Shown piece after piece: positions 1 through 11,247 of a stretch of 38,444 nt of DNA. Below the pieces are notes generated by a model. It saw only the letters and a list, made by a program, of their open reading frames with translations, was not told where the DNA came from and made no database searches. The DNA comes from Stereocaulon alpinum (Eukaryota; Ascomycota; Lecanoromycetes; Lecanorales; Stereocaulaceae). The position numbers and the translations under genes were made by a program. Location of the stretch: contig JAEUBA010000161.1 of NCBI GenBank assembly GCA_018257865.1, forward strand, positions 1 to 38,444. The letters are read 5' to 3'. Numbering within the stretch: position 1 is the first letter of the stretch; every line of letters begins with the position of its first letter.

Positions 1-784
1 CGGGGGGGGGGGAGGAGGGGGTGTATAGCCGTCCCGCAAGGGTTCGAGTTATTAGCGCTGATTAGTGGTGTTTATTGGTGTCCGTAGTAGTACCGGATTT
101 GGCTGTTCGGTGGTTTGCTGGTTAAGGATGCGAGAAAGGGGGGAAGCCACATACACCGCCTAGGAGGCCTATACTCGTATGAAGAATCGGATGGCATAAC
201 ATCCCGCTGGTCGTATTGGATAGTACTTACTTCTATCCTTATACACTTTGCTTTAGGGGGGAGCTAACCCTTCAGCTTGTAATTATAGTTATACGGCGCC
301 GCTTACACTAAAGGCTCGCCTAGCCACTTGGATAGGGGCCGTCCTTTTCTAAAATACGCCTTCTAATTTATAACCTAGTATGTCCTTCTCTTAGTCCTGT
401 ATACCTATAACCCCAGCCTTCCCTTAGGATAGACTGCGCGTCAGTCTTAACCGGTAGATGCGTATCGAGCGCACGTAGATATTAGATTTTTTGAATTAAC
501 GGCTGGGTAGGTGTTGCCTGTGCTCTTCACTCGTTGGGCTGAGATACTGTACCTAATACTAATTCTTGCTGTCTAGTCTCGATTATAGGGGAGGTATAAT
601 AGTTATAGTGGAGTTGGGGTAGGTGTTGTCGCGTTGCCCGAAAAACTCTGCACGGAGTTCTCAGCAACTACGCGACGTCTCAATATCGTTTAACCTGTAA
701 TATATTAGGGGAGACATCTTGGCTCTGAATAGGTATTCAGGTTCGTAGCTAGTACCGCGTACAGGTGTGTCTCTATCGCTGGCC
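1..784 (-). repeat. 1.17-kb repeat, copy 1 (partial, little mutated)
   Basis: This stretch aligns over its whole length with 1354-2138 and, inverted, with the left two thirds of 23,994-25,166. It keeps many CpG, CpA and TpG sites where the other copies have TpA, so it is close to the unmutated ancestor of the family. The left part of the element lies outside the window. No long open frame is visible. Strand is given in the sense in which the LINE-like tail of the family is 3'. It opens with a G-rich run that corresponds to a decayed purine run near 1350-1375 in copy 2. Confidence 0.8.
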
Positions 785-964
785 AACCTATTTATATATT
801 AATAGTAGAGCTAATATTTTTAGTATAATTAAAACCTCCCTTACCTTTACCTTTTCTAAGTCCTTTAGGATTCGCTTTATTAAGCTTTCTAAGCTAATTA
901 TCCTAACTAGCTATAATAGCTAAAGTAGCTCCCTAATTATAGTCGCTCTACTAATTAATTGATT
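785..964. other. AT-rich RIP-mutated spacer
   Basis: This is short AT-rich sequence between two same-orientation copies of the 1.17-kb repeat. It lacks CpA and TpG like the surrounding repeats. I see no gene or recognisable element. Confidence 0.5.
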
Positions 965-2138
965 GATACGCCTATACTAGTATTTATATATACTAATAAG
1001 GGTGTTCTATTACATTATTTATAAAACTAGTAGATAGTATATAAAGTATACCTCTCCTAGCCGTAAGAGAAACTATAGTATACTACCTAGATAAAAATTC
1101 CCGCTTATCCTTAATAATATAATTACTTTTAGTCTAGGGATCCTACCCTAGGCCTCCTTAATACCGGTAACTTTAACTATATTCTTTAATATTATACTAA
1201 GTACTTAATAATATTATTTCTAATACTAACTATAATATACGCCCTTCGTACTATACTTAGCTTTTAGAGACCCTACTATATTCTTCTATATCCTTTAACT
1301 TTATTATAGTAATAGGCGCCCTATAACTTTCTCTAACTTTTACTATATTAATATAGGGGGAGAGGGGAAGGGGGGTATATAGCCGCTCTATAAGGGTTTA
1401 AGTTATTAGTACTAATTAGTAGTATTTATTAGTATCTATAGTAGTACTAGATTTAGCTATTTAGTAGTTTACTAGTTAAGGATATAAAAGAGGGGGAGCT
1501 ATATATACCGCCTAGGAGGCCTATACTTATATAAAGAATTAGATAGTATAGTATCCCGCTAGTTATATTAGATAGTACTTACTTCTATCCTTATATATTT
1601 TACTTTAGAGGGAGCTAACCCTTTAGCTTATAATTATAGTTATATAGCGCTACTTATACTAAAGGCCTACTTAGCTACTTAGATAGGGGCCGTCCTTTTC
1701 TAAAATATACCTTCTAATTTATAACTTAATATATCCTTTTCTTAGCTATATATACTTATTACCCTAACCCTCCTCTAAGATAGGCTACGCGTTAGTCTTA
1801 ACTAGTAGATATATATTAAGCGTACGTAAGTATTAGATTTTTTCGAATTAATAGCGGTAGTAGGTATTACCTATACTCTTTACTTATTAGGCTAAGATAC
1901 TATACCTAATACTAATTCTTACTATCTAGTCTTAATTATAGAGGAGGTATTATAGTTATAGTAGAGTTAGGGTAGGTATTATTATATTACCTAAAAACTC
2001 TATATAATAAGTTCTTAGTAACTATATAACGTCCTAATATCGTTTAACCTATAATATATTAGGGGAGATATCTTAGCTCTAAATAGGTATTCAAGTTCGT
2101 AGCTAGTACCGCGTATAAGTATATCTCTATTACTAGCC
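965..2138 (-). repeat. 1.17-kb repeat, copy 2 (complete, RIP-mutated)
   Basis: This is a complete copy of the same repeat, read on the minus strand from about 2138 to 965. The right 785 bp match copy 1 with almost every difference a C-to-T or G-to-A change. The other end (967-1008) is a roughly 42-bp terminal sequence shared with the inverted copy 3 (25,125-25,166) and with the tail of the LINE fragment at 9413-9456. Beyond it lies a short ATCA/ATTA-type tail. A shared 3' end plus a simple tail suggests a non-autonomous element mobilised by a LINE. No protein could be read from it. Confidence 0.75.
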
Positions 2139-5100
2139 TAGTCGCTCTACTTCTTATAATAATAATTAACTATTATTATATTAATTTTCTATTTTTAGTT
2201 ACTAATCTAAGTTAGACTAATATTCTTATTAGTTAGAAATTCTTAGAGTACTATAATATTAAGTAAGTCTATATAAAAGGGAAGAATAGCCTTAAATAGC
2301 CTACTAATATAGCTATTTAGTAGTACTTTAATAAGAGGGTACTCCTCCCTATAACTTCGCTTAAGAAACTAATTTCCTTAGAGTACTAATAAGATACTAA
2401 GTATTAAGACGCTCTTTTTAAGGTAGATAAGTATTACTATAGCTAAGCTAGGCTTACCTCTATTAACCCTAAGCTTTTAATAGACCGCTAGATTAATACT
2501 TTATCCTAAAGTATACTACCCTCTCTATAGTTAGCTTTAGTTTCTCCCCCTCGCTTAAGATTACCTAATTTATATAGCGGTAGGCTATTAAGTTTTATAT
2601 AAGACTTAGAAAAACGCCTCGCTAAGATAAAGGATACCCTCTAAGGGTTAGATATACTAGTTATATTAAATCTAAAGACTTTACTAGTTAAGGCTTAACG
2701 CCTTAGCTATAGCCCTTATAAGATAAATATTACCCTAATTTCTACTATCGCGATATCTTATTTCTACTTTAGTAAGAAGTCTAGGAGACTTTCTAATTCT
2801 AATACTTTTATCGCCTCTATATAGGATTTTAAAGGCGAAATTAACTATAGAGTAGATTAATACTAGGAGCGTCTTTTTCTTAAGCTTACTATAAATAGAT
2901 ATAAGCCTCTTACCCTAGAAAGTACTTAAGATTAAATACTAGACTAATAAGGACTTAATAAGGACTAAGCTTCTACTATAGTATTAAGAGTTTATCTCTC
3001 TCTTCTTATAAAGAGACTTTAATATATTAGCTAATAGAAGGCTAGGTATAGATTATAAAATTAAGCTTATTAGCCTAAATACCTTAACGTTTAAGCCTCT
3101 ATAAAAGATAACTAATAAGTAACTCTCTAAGGCTAAATATTATATTATAGACTACCTTTATAAGGGATTTATTAAGCTATCGAATATACTATATATAGCT
3201 CTAATACTCTTCGCTAGAAAGGAAGATAGTAGCTTATATTTCTATATCGATTTTTAGAAACTTAATAATCTAACTAAGAAGGATCTATATCTACTCCCCC
3301 TAATAGATAAGATAATAGCTTAAATTTATAAGGTTAAGATCTTTATAAAGATTAACGTCTAATAGGTATTCTACTAAGTAAGGGTCTATTAGGACTTAGA
3401 GGACTTTATTAACTTCCGTAGTTATTATAGTATCTTTAAGTATAAGGTAATATTATTTAGGTTAACGAACGCCCTAGCTATCTTCTAGTATTTTATTAAT
3501 AATATTTTAATAGAGTACCTTAATAATTTCTACTTAATATATATAGATAATATCCTAATTTACTCTAAGTCTATCGCAGAGTATAAGATTTATATTAAGA
3601 AAGTTATAGCTATCCTATAAGCTAATAGCCTATAAGCGGATATTAAGAAAAGCGAGTTTAATATTATAAAGACTAAGTTCCTCAGCTTTATTATTAGAGT
3701 TAATAGTATTAAGGTAAATTTAAAGAAGGTCGCTATTATTAAGACCTAGTAGTATATAAGTAATATATAAGGTATCTAAAGCTACCTAAGCTTCTATAAC
3801 TTCTATAGAAGGTTTGTTTAAGGGTATATTTAGATTACTACTCCGCTCCTCCGCCTAATAGTTAAGGATATACCTTTCTATATTAATAATATCTATCGCT
3901 ATACTTAGGACTCCCTTTACTAAGTACTCCTCTCTACCCCTATTCTTAAGTATTATAATCCTTATAAGGAAACCCGCCTTAAGACGGATTCCTTAGATAG
4001 GGTAGTTACTAGTATCTTATTATAGAAATATAAGGATAATCTCTTCTACTTAGTAGGATACTTTTTAAAGATAATAGGGGATATAGAGTTAAATTACCTA
4101 ATCTATAATAAGGAGCTACTTACGATCTTCTACTCCTTCTAGTAGTATAAGCTAAAGCTTCTTAGAACCTAGAAGTTAGTCTATATATATACGGATTATA
4201 AGGCCTTAGAATACTTTATAACTACTAAAGACCTTATAGCCTACTAAGCTCGCTAGGCTAAGTTCTTTACTAACTTCTACTTTATAATTATATACCGTAT
4301 AAGTATTATAAATACGGTAGTAGATATACTATCTTATAGGGAGTAAGATATTACGCCTTTAAAAGTATATAAATATATAATCCGGAGCTAGTAGCTTCTC
4401 CTAAATAAGAAGGTTAACTCTTAGATACTAAAAGAAGTTACTATCTCCTCCTTTACCGCCTATCTAGACTATAATTTAGTCTAAATTATAGAAAAGGTTA
4501 AGCTATTACCTATTACTACGCTAGTAGACCCTAAAGAACTAGAAGAATATCTAAAAGGCGAAGCGCCTAATCCCGCCTTAGCGACCGTATATAATATTAA
4601 GAGCTATAATATTATTAACTAGGTAATTAACGCTAATAAGAACTCGCTAGAGCTAGAACCCCTATATAAGTAAGCCTATAGCGACTACCTTAACTATAAC
4701 TTAGACTATAGTAAGCTATACTTTTAAGGTAGGCTTAAGGTACTAATAAAGCTACTAAAGCTACGGATATCCCTAATCCGCTATATTTACGCCCAGCTAG
4801 CTATCGTATATATAGGGATTAGTAAGGTTAAGATAGTCCTATCTAAATAATACTACTAGAGGTACGTTAGAAATAATATAGTATAGTATATTACTAATTA
4901 TAGCTATACCTAAATAAAGGCTTATAGAGATAAGACTCTAAGCTTCCTAAAGCCCTTAGAGATTCTAGCCCGTCTATATTAGTATTTAATTATAGACTTT
5001 ACTAAGCTACTGCTAGATAAGGCTAGCTATAACTTTACTTTTATAGTTATAGACCGACTATTAAAGAAATCTCTCTTAGTACTATACTATAAAACTATTA

Positions 5101-6183
5101 TAGTAAAGGGAATAGCTGAATTATTCCTTACTTACTAAACTTATTACTAAGGTATACCTAACTCTATTATCTTAGACTAAAGGGTATAATTTATATTAAC
5201 TTTCTAGAAGGAGTACTATTAGATCCTAGGTATTAAGGTAAAGCTTATTATATTATATAATCTAAATATTAATAGCTAAATAGAGATTATAAACTAGTAT
5301 ATAAAATAGCGCCTTCGCCTATTCTATATATACTATTAGGATAATTAGAGCTAGATACTATTAATTATAGATCTAGCTTAACTAACCCTACTATACGAAT
5401 CTCTAGGTATTACGCCCTTCTAGCTATTAAATAGGTATAAGCTATATATCTCCTAGGACCTCTATAATCCTAATCCCCCCGCTACCGCCTTAGAGAAGCT
5501 AAATTATAAGGACGCTATATAGGTCGCCTTATATATAGAAAATACTATATAATTTATATACTCCTCCTTATAGTTATAGTAGGATAAGATAAGACGAATA
5601 GCTAACTATAAGTATTATAAGGTAGACTAAGACGTTAGAGACCTAGTACTAATAGATACTTAGAACTAAAGGGTAAATTAACCCTCCCGTAAGCTCTCTA
5701 ATAACTAGTACGGCTTAGTTAAGGTCTTAGAGAAGGTTAGTAAAAGCTAGAAGGTAGAACTCCTTAAGGACTAGATAATCTAGCTAGTATTCTACTCCTA
5801 CTCCCTTTATAAATACCCTAATAATCCCTTACTAGGGTAGTAACGCCCTAACCTAGCCCTAATATAACTACTACCGGAATAAGATAAGTAGGAGTTAGAG
5901 GAGATACTAAGCTCTAAGCTAATTAGCTCTACCTTAAAGTATTAGATTAAGTAGAGAGGTATTAATAAAGATCTAGAATAGTATCCCTACTCTAATATAA
6001 TAATAGCGCCTTATATATTAAAGGCCTTCTACCTATAGTATCCTAATATAAAAGGTCCTTTATAAGTACTCCCTACTTAGCTAAAGGCCTATAATAATAG
6101 GATTAATAACTATACCTACCTTAATAATAATTATTCTATAATAGTAACTACGCGAACGCAGTTTTTTAAAAAGGGGGAGGTAG
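2139..6183 (+). mobile_element. Ty3/gypsy chromovirus pol remnant (RIP-degraded)
   Basis: Ignoring stops created by CAA/CAG/TGG to TAA/TAG changes, the plus strand reads as a gypsy pol polyprotein. Reverse transcriptase runs about 3060-3760: an N-terminal FARKEDSSLYFYIDF block, then TFRS-like and FRLTNA blocks, then YIDN (from YIDD) near 3540, then KKSEFNIIKTKFLSFII. RNase H follows around 3800-4300. Integrase is at about 4770-5600, with an HDQLA-like start, an LIIDFTKL block and a LDQRVQFI block. A chromodomain lies near 5900-6060 (EILSSKLI...LKYQIKQRGI). A purine run at 6168-6181 could be the polypurine tract before a 3' LTR. I found no gag zinc knuckle, and neither LTR could be delimited. 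The element is dead. Confidence 0.88.
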
Positions 6184-6850
6184 TATTATAATCCTAATCT
6201 AAGGGTCTTTAATAGCTTACTAGTTCTTTATTACTTACTAGTATTTATATACCCTATCTAAGTTAGACTAAGTTTATATCTAACTTATATCTAAGTCGGA
6301 CTAAGTCTAATACTAGGCCCCTTAGGCTTTAGCGTAGTACTTAACTAGCGCTAGGGATATTTAGGCCTATAAGCTCCTAAGCTCTTACTTCTTTTCTTCT
6401 TTATTCTATTTTCTAGATACTAAGCGTAGCCTATTAGCTAAATCCTAATATAAGGTAGTTTTCTTCAAAGCTGCCTTCTCCTACGATTACCTCTAGGCGA
6501 GCCGTAATAATTATCGCGTCGGGACGTATCCCTTATTTACCTCTACTACTAACGCTCCCCTTCTCTCTTCCTCTCCTATCTTATATTATTTTGCTAGGTT
6601 CGTAGCCTAGTATAATTACTTATCTAGCCTAATAGGCCTACTCGCCCGTCGTAGTCGTCGTCGTCGTTATTCCTCCTATATTACTATTAGAGTTATTGTA
6701 GCTAGATAGAATTATATATCCCCTTAACCGGTAAGAAGTTATACCCTACGGGAACTAAGCCCTATAGAGCTATATATACTATTAAGGCGCTTTTTGTATA
6801 CTATTACGCCTATATAATTATATCTATTAAATAAAACCTATTAAATATTA
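6184..6850. repeat. Possible decayed LTR and LINE 5'-UTR-like segment
   Basis: The sequence following the gypsy purine run is a candidate 3' LTR, but no second copy is present in the window to fix its ends. Within it, about 6540-6655 is the reverse complement of the 5' untranslated part of the LINE at 36,735-36,845, including a shared block around GACGGGCGAGTAGGCCTA. A short GTC/GTCG run lies at about 6650-6667. No gene is seen. Confidence 0.45.
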
Positions 6851-9350
6851 ACTCCTAGCGATCTAATCTATACGTATCGATAAGGTTAAGATAGAAGGTC
6901 CTTCGGACGAGCTCCTATAGAGCGGAAAAGAAAAAGCAGCCTATAGGAAGTACTCCTTAGCAAATATTTTAGAAAAGGTAGAAAGTTAGTATAATACTAG
7001 TATATTAACGTATAACTATATACCTATTAAGTCGCGAGCACTAGCTATTAAGCTTCCCTAGGAGGGCTCTATACCCTATAAGCTATTTAGTATCTTTATT
7101 ATACTCTATATACTTAGTTAGGTTACTCGGTTTACTAATACTTAGGTAGAATAGTAGTAGAGAGACCCTTCTAAGAAAAAGTAAAGATATACTCGCCCTT
7201 AGGAGACTATAGATAGACCGGAAATTAGAGCTTAGATTAGGGTATATCTACTAATAAGTCTAAAGTAAGTAGCGACTTATTAATAGTACTAGAATACGTT
7301 CTATAAGGGAGCTATCTTTATAGCTATTTAGTCCGTAATAATAGTTAGACGGTTCGAGTAAATACGCCGCTTTCTAAAGATTAACGATCCTCGATTAGAG
7401 CTAGAAGAGATAGGGTAAGGGAAGGACTTCTAGTAGAAGATTAAACTATTTATATAAGGCTTTCGCGTAGGGTATTTAAGATACTATACCCCTAGGAGTT
7501 ACGTCTCTATTAATAAGCTCTTAGTAAAGTTTAAAGGGAGATTATATTATACGATAAATATTACTATAAAAATAGGCGGTAAAGGCTTTAAGATCTATAC
7601 TATTACCTACGGCGATTACCTAATTAATTTTTTATTTTTATCTAAGGTACGTAATTATTTAAGTTTAGCTTAGAGTCTATAACTTCCCTACTAAATTCTA
7701 GTAGAATAAGTATATTATTTAAGGACGAATTTTCTTAAAAATATTAGAATATTAGCCTACGAAGTTACTACGGAGTTATTACGGGTAAAAGTTATAATTT
7801 TACTAAAAGTTGAGAATTACTATATTTTATTTAAAATTATATACTAGACTTAACTATTATTATATCTCTATTAAATTTTATAAGTAATTAGCTTAATATC
7901 TATACTAATATATATTTAGACGGCGAAAGTATCTAAGTTAAAGATAACTTAGTAGCTTAGCTTTCTAGCAGACTCTAAATTCTTAACCTTATATAGAGTT
8001 ATCTTATAACTTATTTAAAGCCTTCTAAATCTACCCTATTAATATTATCTCTTCACCGATAACTTCTTTACTACCTAGAAGTATATAGAAGCGCTACGTA
8101 TATTATTCGTAGTATATAGTAGAACCTATAAGGCTAGCTTAGGATTTCTAAACTAACTACTTATAATATAGTTAAAAGTAAAGAAGAAGACTTACTAGGG
8201 CTTAAAAGCCTAGATATATATTAACGACCGAATTCTTTATTTATACTAGGTTAATAATAATACTATCTAATATATAACTATAGGATATATACCGGAGGAT
8301 ATTGTAAAGGCTAGCGACGCCGGCTCTAAGCTGGCGCACTAAGGTATAAGAGACGTGAAGTTACTAGATTCAGGTATCAAGCAATAGACATAATCATATT
8401 ACTTAGTAGTAGAGTAGTAGCAGAACTAATTTCTAAAGATCCCCAAAACACAGGGGAGTCCCGGGTAGCAATACTATTGCCAAGCCCCTAGACCCTAATT
8501 AATATTATTACGTTAGCGTGGCTATAACGCGCACACGCTTGAGGGTTGATAGATATCTAAGCTACCTACTAGCTTAATCTATATAAGAGATATAGTATCT
8601 TAGCGAAGTCGTAGGATACTATCCTAGAAGAAGATAAGCTAAACCTTTAAGAGAAATAGGACGAAGCTCTTCTAATACCGTTAATTATCTATAAGTATAA
8701 TATATATATAAACGGTGTTAACTAGGTGGCGTAAATAATCTATAAATATATAGATAAACGCCGTAATCTACGCTATTAGGTTACCCTTTTCGTCTTTATT
8801 ACCTCTACTTTAGTAGTTAACGTATTTAGACTCTACTATATTCTTTATTAAGTTAAGAAATTTAGGTAGATAACGTATATAGACTTTTAGCGATTAATTA
8901 TACTTAAGCTTATTAGAAGATCTTATACTTATAGGTAAATAGATCTAGTATCCTAGCTAGCTAATTAACTAGTTATACGCCCTAAGTACTACTAGGAGAA
9001 GCTTCTAGTTAAGTAATATTATAAGCCCTATAAAGATCGTAAGGCTATAAGACCTTCTAATAAACGTAAGGCTTTAAGGAAATCTCTAGTAATAGTATTA
9101 AAAAGTAGAAGCGATATATCTCCTAAGTTAGTTAGTAGTACGGTAAGTATAAAATACCTTACTATCGACGTAATAGATAGTACTAGGACTAGCTATATAT
9201 ACTAAATAATAATAAGGAAGAAGTTCTAGTTAATTAGTATTTAGATATTAATTTTTAGGGTAAAAAGTATCTAGTTTATAAGCTTTACCCCTAATATAGA
9301 CTTTATATATTTAGCTAGATAATCCGGCGGAGATAAATTAATATAGTAAT
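6850..9350 (+). mobile_element. piggyBac-type DNA transposon, degraded transposase
   Basis: With RIP-type stops ignored, the plus strand encodes a piggyBac-family (DDE_Tnp_1_7) transposase. About 7290-7640 reads VRRFEQIRRFLKINDPRLEL, then a YTPRSYVS-LLVKFKGR block, then GGKGFKIYTIAYGDYLINFLF. About 8070-8300 gives a YLDN-FTT-like block followed by LRILLVVYSGTYKASLGF and a RILYLYQVNNNTIQY block. About 8690-8870 gives YNIYINGVNQVA (family form GVD) and FITSTLVVNVFRLY. A basic tail follows. Many stops and nearly absent CpA/TpG mark it as inactive. Terminal inverted repeats and the TTAA target could not be placed with confidence. The frame is interrupted by unmutated DNA at about 8305-8558. Confidence 0.8.
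8305..8558. other. Un-RIPed island interrupting the piggyBac frame
   Basis: About 250 bp keep CpA, TpG and CpG dinucleotides while both flanks have almost none. The piggyBac protein reads up to GYTPED just before it and resumes after it, so it is probably a later insertion or a segment below the RIP length threshold. No clear terminal repeats, target duplication or open frame were found. Confidence 0.5.
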
Positions 9351-9412
9351 AACTATATATTTTAATTTTAGTAGAAATCGCTATAAAATTAATATTGATT
9401 AATTGATTAATT

Positions 9413-10900
9413 TATACGCCTATTCTAGTATCTATATATACTAATAAGGGTGTTCTCTTATATTATTAGGAAATCTAGGGGGGTTAAAGGCCCTCTAAAC
9501 GTAAAAGAAACCTTTCTAGAGTTACCCCTTCTAGCTAAAAACTTTCGCTTATTAGCTTACTTATTATTCTACTCCGCCTATCCGACCTCGCCGCTAGGCT
9601 CTATAATACTAGTAATAATAATCTCTGTTACCCTAATAGGCCCTATAACACTCTAGTAGCTCCGCCGCCTTTAGCTTCTACTTACGCTTAGGCTTCTTTA
9701 TCTTTAGGGTTTTTATTACCGGTTCTACTCTAATAGGGAGTTTAGACTAGGAGAGCTATTCCTTAGTAAGTTAATACTATATTAGGAATCCTAACCTAAC
9801 TAGCTATCTTATAGCTACTCTTATACTAGTAACCTCAGCTAGTATAGTCCTAATATTATAAGTCTCTACCTCTTTAATAAGCTCCCTTCGAGTATCGCTA
9901 AGCTTTAGGTAGTATAGGAGAATATACTTTATATCCTAATTCCTCTATTTATAACTATAGCAGGTACTATAGACCCCTAGTACTTTCGCCTTATAAAGGA
10001 AGTAGTTAAACTTATTCTTCTTACTTTAGAGTTAGACTGCTATTAAGCTTTCTGCCTTCCTAAGCTTTAGGTAGTAGTTATACCTTTCTCTAAATAATAG
10101 TTTATTCTATATAGGTGTGCGAGAGTACTTAGGGATAGTATCCTTATATACCTCCTACCGCTCGATCTACTTCGCTATTACTTAACCTTATATCTTTTTA
10201 GCTAGGACGCCTACGTCTTAATACTCCTTAATATCCGTTTTTAGATTATACTAATATACCTTCCTCCTTATTACTGTTACTACTTAATCCTAATCCTTCG
10301 CCTTAAGCTCCTATAGGGCCTATTCTTCCTTTTCTAGTAATAAGGTTAGGCGTATTAGGTACGCCCTTCCTCTCCTTCCCTGCAGTCTCCTACGGATTAA
10401 GCGGTTACCTTTAATTATTAAGGGGTATACTCCCCTTAGTACCTAGTATCTTATAACTAGGGCGTCTAGATAGGTTTAGATAGGTATAATAACTACTTCC
10501 GCTTCTAAGACTTAGACTAGTATTACCTTATATACTCTAAGTACTATCCGTAGGCAGTCGTTCTATATTATTATAAGTATTTTAATATACTTTTCTATAG
10601 CTCCCTACCCCCTAGTAGGGGTATACTATATCGGAGTAGCGAATATAAGTATAGGCCTTACCGCTATACTATATACCTTTCTATACTTCTTAAATATAGC
10701 TCCCTAAGTTAATCCTACTAGGCACTTAATCGCCTAGGCTTAAGTAGCGGCCTTTACCTTTACCTGCGCTATATATAGGCCCTAGCGGAGTTTAGTATTA
10801 ATATATAGCCCTAGGACCCTAATACTCGCTTCCGGCTTAACCTCTACGTTACTAAATTATACCGTCTCCTTTATATTAAACCTTTTAGGGGTATAAAATT
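9413..10900 (-). mobile_element. Tad-like LINE, 3' part of ORF2, 5'-truncated
   Basis: On the minus strand, with RIP stops ignored, the sequence reads as the end of a Tad-like LINE ORF2. It contains EASIRVLGLYINTKLR, then AQAIKCLVGLT-GAIFKK, then VRPILIFATPIQYTP, then IEKYIKILIIIQNDCLRIVL, then a histidine/cysteine-type C-terminal motif (YSTCYSYK...IKYILLYYPKL-like). The 3' end carries the roughly 42-bp terminal sequence shared with the 1.17-kb repeats (9413-9456) and a short ATTAATCA-type tail. Everything upstream of the reverse-transcriptase C-terminus is missing, which fits incomplete target-primed insertion. The open frame of 68 codons on the plus strand at 9450-9656 looks like chance. 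Confidence 0.82.
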
Positions 10901-10959
10901 AATATATCTATATATATTATAATTATTATTTACTTTCTTAATTTAGCGCTAAAAATCGA

Positions 10960-11247
10960 GGACTAGCGCCGGGGGTCGGTGTTTATACACGTGCTAGTAC
11001 CTAATCGGGTTTAGTTTTAGAGGGTGTGACTTCTTGCCCGTCAAGGGGATAGAGAATTTATCTAGTGCGTATAGAGGCCTTGGTAGGCCCTAGCCCTAGT
11101 AGGCTAGCTAAGCGAGCCTTGCCAAGAGCCTCATCCACCATAGTTTTCACCACTTATTCTAACGACCTTCATTTTCTTGTCAAGGCCGCGAATATGTCCT
11201 CCTGATTTCTTTTACCATATCTAGGAGCTGCCCTTGGATCGAGAACC
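10960..11247 (+). promoter_or_regulatory. Upstream region of the NLR gene, with a three-codon uORF
   Basis: Base composition changes here from RIP-mutated to normal within about 150 bp. No clear TATA box is seen. An ATG-TCC-TCC-TGA mini-frame at 11,194-11,205 precedes the chosen start by about 40 bp and could modulate translation if it is in the transcript. The start codon context, with AACC before ATGG, is acceptable for fungi. Confidence 0.35.

Noticed and set aside
9450..9656. 68-codon plus-strand gene
   Set aside because: It lies antisense within the LINE ORF2 end and has no protein-like features.
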